Assembly (NCBI GenBank): GCA_030065195.1
Contig: JASJDE010000006.1
Span: 1 to 37,019 of the forward strand
Source of the DNA: Erythrobacter sp.
GTDB lineage: Bacteria > Pseudomonadota > Alphaproteobacteria > Sphingomonadales > Sphingomonadaceae
Reading direction: 5' to 3'
Length of the DNA stretch: 37,019 nucleotides
Shown: in pieces, positions 8,820 through 17,336 of the stretch
How positions within the stretch are numbered: the first letter of the stretch is position 1
How the letters are laid out: the number at the start of each line of letters is the position of its first letter
Position numbers and translations under genes: made by a program
Notes under the pieces: generated by a model
Told to the model about the DNA's origin: nothing
Database searches by the model: none
Seen by the model: only the letters and a program-made list of their open reading frames with translations

Positions 8820-9407
8820 CTATCCGTCCGCCTGCTGCGTCGGCATGATTTCGCGTGTGCTCACGACCCTTGCCGGCGATCCGGCAATGATGCTCATTGG
8901 AGGAAATTCACCTCGCACCACGGCCCCTGCGCCGACGATGCAACCGTCGCCGATCGTTGTTCCCGGCAGGATCACGGCGCGTGTCGCAAACCACACGTCG
9001 TTGCCGATCGTTATGTCGGCTTCGCCCATTGGCTGATCTGTCACGGGATGGCCCAGGTCGTAGCGATAGCTCGCTGCCGTGACCAACACGTCCGGGCCGA
9101 ATAACGCATCGTCGCCAATACGGATGTGACCGTCACGCGGCCCCCCCCAAAGATGACAGCGGGACCCGATGCGGGCGCGGTGTCCGATCGTAATCCTCTC
9201 GGGATTCTGGAAAATCGCATCGGGGCTCACATTGCGTTCGCCCGCAAATGTGACCTTCCGCAGCGGAGTGACATGATTGTAGTTGTAGAAGTTGACGATC
9301 TTCACGAGATGCAGCCATGCTCGAGGATCGAGCAGGGACGCGAGCAACCGGATTCCGCGCCGCGATTTCACTGGGGCGTCCTTCCGCACCAAATCGGTAT
9401 CCGCCAT
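8820..9407 (-). CDS. Hexapeptide-repeat acyltransferase (WcaF/serine acetyltransferase-like)
   Basis: Probable O-acetyltransferase decorating the polysaccharide, belonging to the left-handed beta-helix acyltransferases. After a basic N-terminal region of about 60 residues, hexapeptide-like turns run through RITIGHRARIGSRCHLWGG, HIRIGDDALFGPDVLV, ITIGNDVWFATRAVILPG and IGDGCIVGAGAVVRG, closing with IIAGSPARVV, a hallmark of WcaF/NodL/LacA-type enzymes. The substrate is not readable. ATG 9407 is supported by GGAGGG about 7 bases upstream. It is transcribed toward the polymerase-like gene and away from the spike-base gene, with a 209-base divergent gap in which I see no clear promoter consensus. 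Confidence 0.85.
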   Translation of the reverse strand: MADTDLVRKDAPVKSRRGIRLLASLLDPRAWLHLVKIVNFYNYNHVTPLRKVTFAGERNVSPDAIFQNPERITIGHRARIGSRCHLWGGPRDGHIRIGDDALFGPDVLVTAASYRYDLGHPVTDQPMGEADITIGNDVWFATRAVILPGTTIGDGCIVGAGAVVRGEFPPMSIIAGSPARVVSTREIMPTQQADG

Positions 9408-9616
9408 GGCGTGCCCTCCGCTTTTCGCTCGTTCCCGGTCGGACGTTGGGCTTAGGTCAGCAGGTCCAGCGAAGTCCAGCGATCAAGGCGGCAATCCCCA
9501 CTGTGCTTTCCCTCGCTCGCGAGCCGCCGGAAACTCGCCGCCCTCCAGAAACAGCTTTCCTACAATTCACCTATTTGGTTAGGCTATTGACGATTCTCAT
9601 CTGATGGAGGTTAGCG

Positions 9617-9886
9617 ATGCCATTCGATCCATTCGAAAACTCGAGCGACAGTCTGATCGCCCCGGCCAAAACAGCATTCGAAATTTCCCCGGATGACAAC
9701 GCCGACCTCGCAGGCGCCACCAAGGCCATCTATGTCGGTACTGGCGGAAACATTACCGCGCGCCCGGTTGAATCCGAACAAGACGTCACCTTTCACAATG
9801 TTGTTGCGGGAACCGTCCTGGCCGTGCGCCTGCGAGCCGTTAGGTCCAGTGGCACCACCGCTGCCGATCTGGTAGGCCTCGCCTGA
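9617..9886 (+). CDS. Spike base-like protein (RCAP_Rcc01079 / GTA head-spike family)
   Basis: An 89-residue protein with no signal peptide. Its order of motifs (N-terminal SLIAPAKTAFEISPDD, central KAIYVGTGGNITARPV, then DVTFHNVVAGTVLAVR and a closing SSGTTAADLVGL) matches my memory of the small spike base proteins of the Rhodobacter capsulatus gene transfer agent family. In R. capsulatus such a protein anchors head spikes that bind the capsule. The start is well defined by GGAGG 6 bases upstream of ATG 9617. The stop overlaps the next start by one base, so it is co-translated with the large spike/fibre-like gene. The location inside a polysaccharide locus is notable. Family call is from pattern memory without a search. 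Confidence 0.65.
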   Translation: MPFDPFENSSDSLIAPAKTAFEISPDDNADLAGATKAIYVGTGGNITARPVESEQDVTFHNVVAGTVLAVRLRAVRSSGTTAADLVGLA

Positions 9887-12636
9887 TGAGCTGGCTAGGT
9901 CTTGGTGTTGTCTCCAATCTGTCGACTGCGCTGCTCCAAAGCGTATCCGCGAATGGGACGCCACCGTTGCTGGCCCCATCCGCATCGTGGACAGGCATCG
10001 AAGGAAGCGGGTTTTCTGCGATACCGGTCGACCCGGTACGATTGACTGCCAAGCCGGCTCTGCGACTCATCACGCCGCCCAAACAGCATTTCACCGATAC
10101 GCTCGATGTCGGTGTGTTCGCCGCTGCCAATGACGGCGGTTCGCTGCTCGACAGTCTCGGACTGGCCGGCGTCACGTTTCACCTTGAAGGCAATAACGTC
10201 ACCCTCGAAAGGCCGAGCCTGCACAGTTTCGTCGATGTGAACGGAAGCCTGCAAACCTATTTCGGATGGTGGGTTCGCTTGCGCAAACCGCCGCAGGAAA
10301 GTGGCTATGCGCACCTGTATATCGAAGCCACTCCGCGCGATGCGACGATGCAAAGCCGGGTGATTGGACCCTACCTCTTTGCACCGCAGAACGAACTCTT
10401 CGATGGGCAGCTGAGCGTGGCACCGACGGCTCCGGAGGTGGAAGGAGCCAGCTACCAGAGCGTCGTTGCCGCAATCGAGCATGCCAAGGCTCAGTCGTGG
10501 GAGAACTACCTCCTGACTCTTGCCGAGCCCGGCAAATACGACATCGGCGAGAGCACCCCTACCCGCTGGGACCAAAAGGGATGGTGCAACATAAGCGCAG
10601 GTGTGCCGGGCTGCTCGATCGGCAAACAAGGCTACAGCAACGACGCCGAAGCCAAGATTATTCCCGCACGCTCTCCAATCCGTTTGATGGGCTCCGACCT
10701 GACGCTGGATTTCCGCCATGTGGTCGAAATCGACAGCTTCGACGGCAACTTCTGGTGCGACGGGATCAGCATCACATCAAGCGACCCGCGCGGACGATAC
10801 GAGACCTTGCGCGGCGGCCCGCCGGACCAATTCGGTTGGCGGATCGACGGCAACCCGTACTTCACCGAATGCGAAATATCCGAGCTTTCCGGCGTTTGCG
10901 GACAGGCCAGGTTGGTGCGCGGATGCGTGCTTACCAACATGACCTACGACGTCTTCGGCGATGTCACCTGCGCGGTATTCAACCGCCTGACCAACCATCG
11001 CGGAGGATACTGGTACACGGACCATCCGTGCGTCGAAATCTCCTATTCCGGAGCGGAAGGCTCGGCGACAATTCAGCGCGACGGCTCAGCCGATGCCGGG
11101 ATCGCAACATGGACTGCCAGCTGGGGGACAAGCATTGCGACCTTCGAATGTGGCAACCGGGAGGAATACTATCTTCGCACTTCGGGCGACGGCTACACTT
11201 TTCAGGATCTCGTCGACTGGGTGAATGGCGACCTCGCAGCACTCGACGGCGGCTGGTCCGCCACCCTTACCGATACCGAATTCGCCGATATTCGCTGCTG
11301 CGCCGGTTCACTTCCCGGCGCCAAGGGCGCCGGTTTCGGCCCGCAAGACGTCGCATCCGAACCGTTGACAATAGCCGCCATGTTCGACCGTCATGGAGAT
11401 TTCTACCAGCACGCGACCGGGACGCTGGAGAATGCGATCATTGCCTTCAACTCCGGCGTCGATGTCCAGGCGCAGCTGATCTTCATTTCGCCCACCGAGA
11501 TCGGCGGCGATGCAGCCGAACGTGATCTGATGATCCTTGGCAACGCGTTCTACCTTCGCCCCGGCCTCGACGGCTACTACGATCCCGAAGCCAATTCGTC
11601 GCAATTCGGGCGAACAAATCTCACCGCCAGCCATGTCGTGATTGCCCACAACACACACGCCAACCAACGCTGGCTGATTCGTTCGGACAACCCCGGCTTT
11701 ACCACCGATCCCTATTGCCTTTTCACCAACAATGTCGCCAGCGCCGTGGTCTATGCCGGGCCGACGCTTCCCAATCTGACTATAGATGCACTGCACCTGC
11801 ACGGCTCCGCAACCAAACCTTCAGGAGCGACGCGGGTTGCCTTTGGCGGCGACGAAACCAGCTTGTTCGTCGATCCGGCCGCAGGCGACTTCACTCCCGC
11901 TGGCGCCCTTATGTCGAGTGGATTCGCACCGACCCTCCCCTTTGATGCCTTCAACGGTGAATTTCCCGAGATTGCCGCCCCCGGTGCAATTGCCGCATCA
12001 GCGACGGGATTTGTCGATAGCGGCGTAGGAAGCGGGAGCGGCGATCCCGAAGCCGACCTGATTGCCTTGTTGACTGCGGCAGGCGGACAATCCAGCTTTC
12101 ACGATTACGTCAACGCAAATGATGCCCCGCCTTGGACATCGCAAGACAGCGCCAACTCCAACGACCACACGCAGGCGATCAATTCGCGCAAACCCGGCAT
12201 CGATGCCGGCGGTGCTACATTCGATGGCAATAACGACTTTGTGTTTCAGGCGATCACAGGTGGTTCTTTCACTGTGGCCATGGCGGTAACGGTCAACGAT
12301 CCGGCGGACCCCGGCGTATTCGTTTCGGACGACGCAAACACGACTTATGTGCAATACCAGGCCGGAAGCGGAGTGGCGCATCTCGCGACAGTCAGAGTCG
12401 GTGGCGAAGTCCGCTCGACGCGCGGCGAAGTCCACAATGCCGTAGACGGCGCGGGCGAAGTGGTAATTCTTATGGAAGGCCTCGACCTTGCGGGACGAAA
12501 CCAGCTGCGGATAGGGCGCGGTTCGGGGGCGATGAACGCCACTGTGCGCCGGGTCGCTGTTATCGAGGAAAACGCCTTCCCCAACACCCTGCAGGAAGTA
12601 CGCCAACTAGCCGCCGAAGCAGTCGCGGCCAGCTAG
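9886..12636 (+). CDS. Large spike/fibre-like protein, probable beta-helix with C-terminal lectin-like domain
   Basis: A 916-residue product with no signal peptide or transmembrane segment. The first 180 residues look like an attachment domain (GWWVRLRKPP, YAHLYIEATP). Residues about 210-620 are rich in short beta-strand sequence with Asn, Gly and aromatic turns (DGISITSSD, CVLTNMTYDV, NAIIAFNSGV, HVVIAHNTHA), as in right-handed beta-helix tailspikes and pectate-lyase-like proteins. After a Gly/Ser linker near 710 (GVGSGSGDPE), the C-terminus resembles a LamG/concanavalin-type jelly roll (GATFDGNNDFVFQ, GSFTVAMAVTV). It starts within the stop of the spike base gene, so the two probably form one structure. 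It could be a GTA or phage-type spike, or a polysaccharide-binding or degrading enzyme. The domain reading is inferred by eye. Confidence 0.6.
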   Translation: MSWLGLGVVSNLSTALLQSVSANGTPPLLAPSASWTGIEGSGFSAIPVDPVRLTAKPALRLITPPKQHFTDTLDVGVFAAANDGGSLLDSLGLAGVTFHLEGNNVTLERPSLHSFVDVNGSLQTYFGWWVRLRKPPQESGYAHLYIEATPRDATMQSRVIGPYLFAPQNELFDGQLSVAPTAPEVEGASYQSVVAAIEHAKAQSWENYLLTLAEPGKYDIGESTPTRWDQKGWCNISAGVPGCSIGKQGYSNDAEAKIIPARSPIRLMGSDLTLDFRHVVEIDSFDGNFWCDGISITSSDPRGRYETLRGGPPDQFGWRIDGNPYFTECEISELSGVCGQARLVRGCVLTNMTYDVFGDVTCAVFNRLTNHRGGYWYTDHPCVEISYSGAEGSATIQRDGSADAGIATWTASWGTSIATFECGNREEYYLRTSGDGYTFQDLVDWVNGDLAALDGGWSATLTDTEFADIRCCAGSLPGAKGAGFGPQDVASEPLTIAAMFDRHGDFYQHATGTLENAIIAFNSGVDVQAQLIFISPTEIGGDAAERDLMILGNAFYLRPGLDGYYDPEANSSQFGRTNLTASHVVIAHNTHANQRWLIRSDNPGFTTDPYCLFTNNVASAVVYAGPTLPNLTIDALHLHGSATKPSGATRVAFGGDETSLFVDPAAGDFTPAGALMSSGFAPTLPFDAFNGEFPEIAAPGAIAASATGFVDSGVGSGSGDPEADLIALLTAAGGQSSFHDYVNANDAPPWTSQDSANSNDHTQAINSRKPGIDAGGATFDGNNDFVFQAITGGSFTVAMAVTVNDPADPGVFVSDDANTTYVQYQAGSGVAHLATVRVGGEVRSTRGEVHNAVDGAGEVVILMEGLDLAGRNQLRIGRGSGAMNATVRRVAVIEENAFPNTLQEVRQLAAEAVAAS

Positions 12637-13268
12637 CCGTCCATCGACTTCAAGGGCACGCCCATCCGAATAAGCCGTCCGCGGATCCGATTGAAAATCG
12701 TGCCGCGTTGCTTCTGGGAGTTGGTGTGGACGAATTGACCCTCGGGAACATCGTCCCGGCTGAGGAAATCGCCGAGCTCCTTCCATCCGTGGCCGCGCTC
12801 AAGCCAGAATTCGAGCAAATCGCCGGGTCGGTCGGCGAAATATTCGCGCACCGTTTCGTTGTGAGCGTCGTAGACCTCGCGATAGCGCGCTTCATGACCG
12901 ACCGGCGCTGGCGCGTCGTCACCGTAGGTCAGCTGCTGGATATGATAGGGATTGTCGCCAAAGTGATTGGCAATTGAGCGATACCAGCGATCCGTCTCTC
13001 TAATCGTCAGGATGAACTTTGAGCCAGGAAACGCCCGATCGAGTTCGCGAAACATCAGCGGCCAAGGCATGTCTTCGACTGCATCGTATTCCTTTGCAAT
13101 CTCAAGCCCGCGCTCGACAAAGGTTGCGCGCAGTTCATCGAGAGGCACGTCCCGTCCGAACACACCGCAGACCCGATACCCGATCTGCGCCAGAGCATCG
13201 CGCAGCGAAGATGTGCCCGTCTTCTGGAATCCGATGCAAAAGACTTTACCGGAGTGGGGTTCTGACAT
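12633..13268 (-). CDS. Sulfotransferase family protein (Sulfotransfer_4-like)
   Basis: Probable PAPS-dependent sulfotransferase of 211 residues. The 5'-phosphosulfate loop is VFCIGFQKTGTSSLRDAL (residues about 9-26), followed by the KFILTIRETDRWYRSIANHF segment with the 3'-phosphate-binding Arg/Ser and the later DLLEFWLERGHGWKELGDFL, typical of the family that acts on small molecules or carbohydrates. The ORF-track start at 13349 adds 27 non-family residues. ATG 13268 places the loop at the usual distance from the N-terminus and is preferred. The 3' end overlaps the convergent spike/fibre gene by 4 bases. Given its position between polysaccharide genes, the acceptor is probably the exopolysaccharide, but this is not shown. 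Confidence 0.8.
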   Translation of the reverse strand: MSEPHSGKVFCIGFQKTGTSSLRDALAQIGYRVCGVFGRDVPLDELRATFVERGLEIAKEYDAVEDMPWPLMFRELDRAFPGSKFILTIRETDRWYRSIANHFGDNPYHIQQLTYGDDAPAPVGHEARYREVYDAHNETVREYFADRPGDLLEFWLERGHGWKELGDFLSRDDVPEGQFVHTNSQKQRGTIFNRIRGRLIRMGVPLKSMDG

Positions 13269-13396
13269 CGCAAGACATTCCGACGTAGCTGGTACTTGTC
13301 CTCCACCTACTACAGTCAGCGCCCTTGCCAAGGCGCGGGCGGCTCGCATACGCCCCAGCAGGGCTTAACCTTGTGGACAGCGGGACATCTCACGGC

Positions 13397-14686
13397 ATGC
13401 CTAATCGATTAGTGCAGCGGCTGGACCGGTTTTCGCCCAATGGGCTTCGCTTCGAATTGCTGCTTGGGCTGGGCATGCGCTCTGCTGGGGCCGTGTCCGC
13501 CTTCGCAATGACATGGATAGTCGCGCGCATGTTCGGTGCGGAGACTTTTGGCCATTTCCAGTTGGCCCTGGCGACTGCGACAATTCTGGCGCTGATTGCA
13601 ACGCAGGGACTTGACCGGCTGATCGTGCGGACAGCCAGCGCGACATTTGCCAAGGAGCGAGCGGGAGCGGCGCTCAACTTCTTTGTCCATGCGCGCAACC
13701 GGCAATTGCTTGTAAGCGTGCCACTGGCGATCACCGCATGGCTGATCTCCGAACCGATCGCGGTTCATATTCTGGAGGAACCGGAGGTTGCTTGGCACCT
13801 GCGTTTGCTGGCACCGGCGATCGTGGCCTTGCCGTTGATCAAGGCGTGCAGTTCGCTGCTCCGAGCAAAGGGCAGCGTCCTGGTTTCACAGTCGCTCGAT
13901 GGAGTCGGCTACACTACGCTGGCGATTGTTGTCATCGCTGTTGTGCTGCTGTCAGGGTCGGCGGTTTCAGGCCTTTCTCCGTCAATCGCATACCTCGTGG
14001 GCGTGGTTCTTGTCGCGGGTGCCGGAATCGTGCTTGTCCGGAGAGCGATGCGCTTCGCTAAGCGAGAGATTGGCTCGGTCCAATTGGCCAGCGGGTTGTT
14101 CATCGCGGCGTTTAGTGTGCTGGTCGCGCTCAATGACTGGCTCGGCCTGTTCCTTCTCACGGCATTTCGCGATGCCGCCGAAGCCGGTATCTACCGAGTT
14201 GGTTTCCAAATCTGCCTACTGTTCACACTGGTCAACAGCAGCTTCGCACTCATGGCGGGGCCGCGGTTGGCGACGGCTTTCGATCAGGGTGATGCGGCAG
14301 AGGCATGGAAGACGGTACGTACATCAAGCGCAATGGGCATCGCCATCGTTGCCCCCCTCCTATTGCTGATCCTCTTCGCTGCCGAACCGATCCTGTCACT
14401 CTTCGGAGCAGAATTTGCGCGTGGGGCCGACGCTCTGCGCATTCTTGCAATCGGGCAGTTTATCAATGTCGCCGCCGGTCCCGCAGGGGCAGCGCTCACC
14501 ATGATGAAGCGCGAACGTGCCGTGCTGATAATCGAAATCGCAACGGTGATCGTGTGCGTTGGATTGCTGCTCTGGCTGCTGCCAACCTACGGCATGGTTG
14601 CCGCTGCAATCGCCGCTGCAACCGGAGCGGCCCTGCGAAATGCCGGCGCATTGCTGGTGCTGCGGCGACTACTTGCTGCGCTATGA
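13397..14686 (+). CDS. Polysaccharide flippase (Wzx-like, MOP superfamily)
   Basis: Integral membrane lipid-linked oligosaccharide flippase candidate of 429 residues with about 12 hydrophobic segments. The first segment (GLGMRSAGAVSAFAMTWIVA) and the following RMFGAETFGHFQLALA are typical of the RfbX/Wzx N-terminus, and the paired helices near the end (LIIEIATVIVCVGLLLWLL and VAAAIAAATGAALRNAG) fit the fold. The start at ATG 13397 removes 24 non-conserved residues of the ORF track and begins shortly before the first helix. It should export repeat units made by the glycosyltransferases to the Wzy-like polymerase. The 3' end overlaps the convergent sulfotransferase gene by 6 bases. Confidence 0.85.
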   Translation: MPNRLVQRLDRFSPNGLRFELLLGLGMRSAGAVSAFAMTWIVARMFGAETFGHFQLALATATILALIATQGLDRLIVRTASATFAKERAGAALNFFVHARNRQLLVSVPLAITAWLISEPIAVHILEEPEVAWHLRLLAPAIVALPLIKACSSLLRAKGSVLVSQSLDGVGYTTLAIVVIAVVLLSGSAVSGLSPSIAYLVGVVLVAGAGIVLVRRAMRFAKREIGSVQLASGLFIAAFSVLVALNDWLGLFLLTAFRDAAEAGIYRVGFQICLLFTLVNSSFALMAGPRLATAFDQGDAAEAWKTVRTSSAMGIAIVAPLLLLILFAAEPILSLFGAEFARGADALRILAIGQFINVAAGPAGAALTMMKRERAVLIIEIATVIVCVGLLLWLLPTYGMVAAAIAAATGAALRNAGALLVLRRLLAAL

Positions 14687-15427
14687 CGCCATCCAGGTTT
14701 CAACCGCGTCGTAAAAGGCGAAATCCTGCGCATACCAGCGCTTGAGATTGGCGATCCCTGCTTCAGTCAGGTCCGGGACACCTGAATAATCGTTCGCATG
14801 CGCGCCTTTCGCGTCTCGCCGCGCTTGGGGCGTAAAATCGATGCCTAGCCGGTCGAGCAGAACTTTGAGGTCCGCTTCGAGGTGTTCTTGGCGTAGTACC
14901 CAAACCGGCGGACGGACCGTGAAGATGTCGCCCGCCAACGCAAACCAGTCGATCTGATCCTGCGCGGTGTGGCGGATCGATTTCATCGCAGCCGCCGCTT
15001 TCAGTCCTTCCGCGCCGGGAGCGAACAGAGCTTCGGCCAAATCCGCCGCATGTTCGAAATTGGCAAATGCGGTTTCCTCGTGGGGCGTCCAGGCGATGTC
15101 GTTCAAGGGACGCCCGCGGCGCTTGCGCGAGTAAAAGCCGGAGCGGAAACGGCTGATCGGATCGCGGATCGAGAAGAAATAGTCCGACGGTTCGGGCAGT
15201 TCGGCCAGCGTCACATCGTGCGTCAGGGCGTGGAAGTAAACGTCAGAGCGCGCCGCGTTCACTTGCACCATTATCTGCTTGACCTGCGATCCGGCCGCTT
15301 TGCCGATATGCAGGAAGTACACCACGCGCCGCCCTGGCCTCGACCGGCGAACGCGACGCAGCGATAGTTCCAATCCTGCGCGGTTAGTGAGCTGCGCGAT
15401 CTTGCTGGAGAGAACGTTCAGCTTCAT
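14681..15427 (-). CDS. Sulfotransferase family 2-type protein (carbohydrate sulfotransferase-like)
   Basis: Second sulfotransferase of the locus, of a different subfamily from the one at 12633. VVYFLHIGKAAGSQVKQIM (residues 35-53) is the HIPKTGGT-type PAPS loop, and DYFFSIRDPISRFRSGFYSR contains the 3'-phosphate-binding RDP..R motif of the Sulfotransfer_2 group, whose members sulfate carbohydrates. Length is 248 residues from ATG 15427. I choose this start over 15448 because it forms an ATGA overlap with the rmlB stop, making it the last gene of the rml operon. Co-transcription with rhamnose synthesis suggests that rhamnose or the rhamnose-containing polymer is sulfated (inference). Confidence 0.75.
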   Translation of the reverse strand: MKLNVLSSKIAQLTNRAGLELSLRRVRRSRPGRRVVYFLHIGKAAGSQVKQIMVQVNAARSDVYFHALTHDVTLAELPEPSDYFFSIRDPISRFRSGFYSRKRRGRPLNDIAWTPHEETAFANFEHAADLAEALFAPGAEGLKAAAAMKSIRHTAQDQIDWFALAGDIFTVRPPVWVLRQEHLEADLKVLLDRLGIDFTPQARRDAKGAHANDYSGVPDLTEAGIANLKRWYAQDFAFYDAVETWMAS

Positions 15428-16476
15428 ACCGAGAGTAGCGGTCGCCACCAGTCTTCGCGGTCGAGATACCAGCGCAGCGTGTGACGCAGCCCCTCATCAA
15501 AGCCACGTTTCGGCGTGTAGTCGAGTTCGGCCCGCGCCTTGGTCTCGTCGATCGCATAACGTCGGTCGTGCCCGGCACGATCGGTTACGAAAGTCTTCAG
15601 CGTATCGGACTTTTCGCCGCGAGCAGCCGGCGCATCGGGATAGCGATCGGCGAGTCCGTCCACTTCCTCGAAAGCACGGTCGACCTCGGCGCAGATTGTG
15701 TCGATCACGGTCATGTTCGGCAACTCCGCCCCGCCGCCGATATTGTAGGTTTCGCCAGGCGTGCCGCGCTGGAGGCAGGCTTCGATCCCGCGGCAATGGT
15801 CCTCCACATGCAGCCAGTCGCGCACATTCATTCCGTCGCCATAGATCGGCAGGTTCTTGCCCGACAGTGCGTTAAGCAGGAACAGCGGGATCAGTTTTTC
15901 CGGGTACTGGTAAGGCCCGTAATTGTTTGAGCAATTGCTGGTCGTCACCTCGAGCCCGTAGGTGTGGTGATAGGCGCGCACCAAGTGGTCAGATGCGGCT
16001 TTCGACGCCGAATAGGGTGAATTGGGCGCGTAGGGTGTGACCTCACTGAAAGCCGGGTCTTCGGGGCCAAGCGAGCCAAACACTTCGTCGGTCGAAATAT
16101 GATGAAAGCGGTGGTCCTCGCCATCGCCATCGAGCCAGACGGCGCGGGCAGCCTTCAGTAGGCTGTTGGTGCCGAGGATGTTGGTGTCGATGAAAGCGTC
16201 CGGTCCGCTGATCGAACGATCGACATGACTTTCGGCTGCGAAGTGGACGATGATGGTAATCCCGCGATCGCGGAGCAGGTTTTCAACCAGTTCCCGATCG
16301 CGAATATCGCCTTCGACCAATTCGGTACGGTTGGCTCCGGCCAGGGTCGAACGGTTCCCGGCATAGGTCAGAGAGTCGAGAACTGTAACCTCGTCATCGG
16401 GATGCTGCGCATTCCAGTAATGCACGAAATTGCCGCCGATAAAGCCGGCGCCACCGGTTACGAGAATGTTAGCCAA
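15424..16476 (-). CDS. rmlB: dTDP-glucose 4,6-dehydratase
   Basis: Second step of dTDP-L-rhamnose synthesis, converting dTDP-glucose to the 4-keto-6-deoxy sugar using bound NAD. The 350 residues show the Rossmann glycine motif ILVTGGAGFIGGNFV at the N-terminus, ESHVDRSI, the HISTDEVFGSLG segment with the catalytic Asp-Glu pair, and the catalytic YSASKAASDHLVRAY. The start is TTG at 16476 (complement). No better in-frame start exists near the Rossmann motif, and AGGAAAAGG lies just upstream, so TTG is accepted. It overlaps the 3' end of rmlD by 8 bases and the next sulfotransferase by 4 bases, so all are co-translated. Confidence 0.96.
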   Translation of the reverse strand: MANILVTGGAGFIGGNFVHYWNAQHPDDEVTVLDSLTYAGNRSTLAGANRTELVEGDIRDRELVENLLRDRGITIIVHFAAESHVDRSISGPDAFIDTNILGTNSLLKAARAVWLDGDGEDHRFHHISTDEVFGSLGPEDPAFSEVTPYAPNSPYSASKAASDHLVRAYHHTYGLEVTTSNCSNNYGPYQYPEKLIPLFLLNALSGKNLPIYGDGMNVRDWLHVEDHCRGIEACLQRGTPGETYNIGGGAELPNMTVIDTICAEVDRAFEEVDGLADRYPDAPAARGEKSDTLKTFVTDRAGHDRRYAIDETKARAELDYTPKRGFDEGLRHTLRWYLDREDWWRPLLSV

Positions 16477-17326
16477 GGGCCTTTTCCTGTTCGAGCATGG
16501 TACGCAGATTGGTGCGCCAGTGGACCGGCTGGTCTCCTAGAACCTCACGCGTGGCGCTGCAATCGAGGAGCGAATATGCGGGACGCTTGGCCGGGGTTGG
16601 ATAGTCGGCGGTGGTAATGGGATTGATGGTCGGAATCGTCTTGATCAAACCCAACTCGTGCCCTTCTTCCGCGATGGCGACGGCAAAGTCGTACCAGCTG
16701 ATCTCACCGTCGTCGCTATGGTGGAATGTCCCGCTCGCACCCCTCTCGATCAGACCCCAGATCGTGTTCGCCAAGCCGGTCGCCCATGTCGGCGAACCAA
16801 CTTGGTCGGAGACGACGCCCAGCTCTTCGCGCTCATTCATTAGGCGGAGCATCGTGCGCACGAAATTTGCGCCGCCCGCTTCGTATACCCATGCAGTTCG
16901 GACCAGCAGGTCGGTGTCGCGCAAATGATCCTCGCCCTCCGCCTTGGTTCGGCCATAGGCGCTGATAGGATTGCGGGTATCGCCGGGATGATAGGCGCTC
17001 GAGGAGGTCCCATCGAACACGAAGTCGGTCGAGATATGCACCAGCTTGCCGCCTTGCGCTTCCATCTCCTCCGCCATGATCGCGACCGCATCGGCATTGA
17101 CCGCGCGAGCGATTTCTTCGTCGCTCTCGGCCTTGTCGACCGCCGTGTAGGCCGCCGCATTGATCAGAATATCGGGTGCCTCGACCACCAGTCGCGCGCG
17201 CAGCATCGCGTCTTCGGTGAAGTCGACATCATCGACATCGATCGCATTGAGATCGGCATGGGGAGGAGCCGTGCGCTGGAGCGCTCCACCCAATTGCCCA
17301 TTGGCTCCGGTGATCAGGACCTTCAT
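16469..17326 (-). CDS. rmlD: dTDP-4-dehydrorhamnose reductase
   Basis: Final step of dTDP-L-rhamnose synthesis: NAD(P)H reduction of dTDP-4-dehydrorhamnose. Family motifs: VLITGANGQLGGALQ at the N-terminus, DILINAAAYTAVDKAE, VHISTDFVFDG, and the catalytic YGRTKAEGED. A C-terminal RPAYSLLDCSATREVLG segment is typical of RmlD. Length from ATG 17326 is 285 residues. The longer ORF-track form adds 10 residues and is not needed, because ATG 17326 begins directly before the Rossmann strand. The gap to rmlC is 10 bases and the 3' end overlaps rmlB by 8 bases. Confidence 0.95.
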   Translation of the reverse strand: MKVLITGANGQLGGALQRTAPPHADLNAIDVDDVDFTEDAMLRARLVVEAPDILINAAAYTAVDKAESDEEIARAVNADAVAIMAEEMEAQGGKLVHISTDFVFDGTSSSAYHPGDTRNPISAYGRTKAEGEDHLRDTDLLVRTAWVYEAGGANFVRTMLRLMNEREELGVVSDQVGSPTWATGLANTIWGLIERGASGTFHHSDDGEISWYDFAVAIAEEGHELGLIKTIPTINPITTADYPTPAKRPAYSLLDCSATREVLGDQPVHWRTNLRTMLEQEKALG

Positions 17327-17336
17327 CGGCAGCGCC

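Noticed and set aside
9617-12636. Complete prophage in the polysaccharide locus
   Set aside because: Only two virus-like genes are present; there is no integrase, capsid, terminase or tail gene and no attachment-site repeats were seen.
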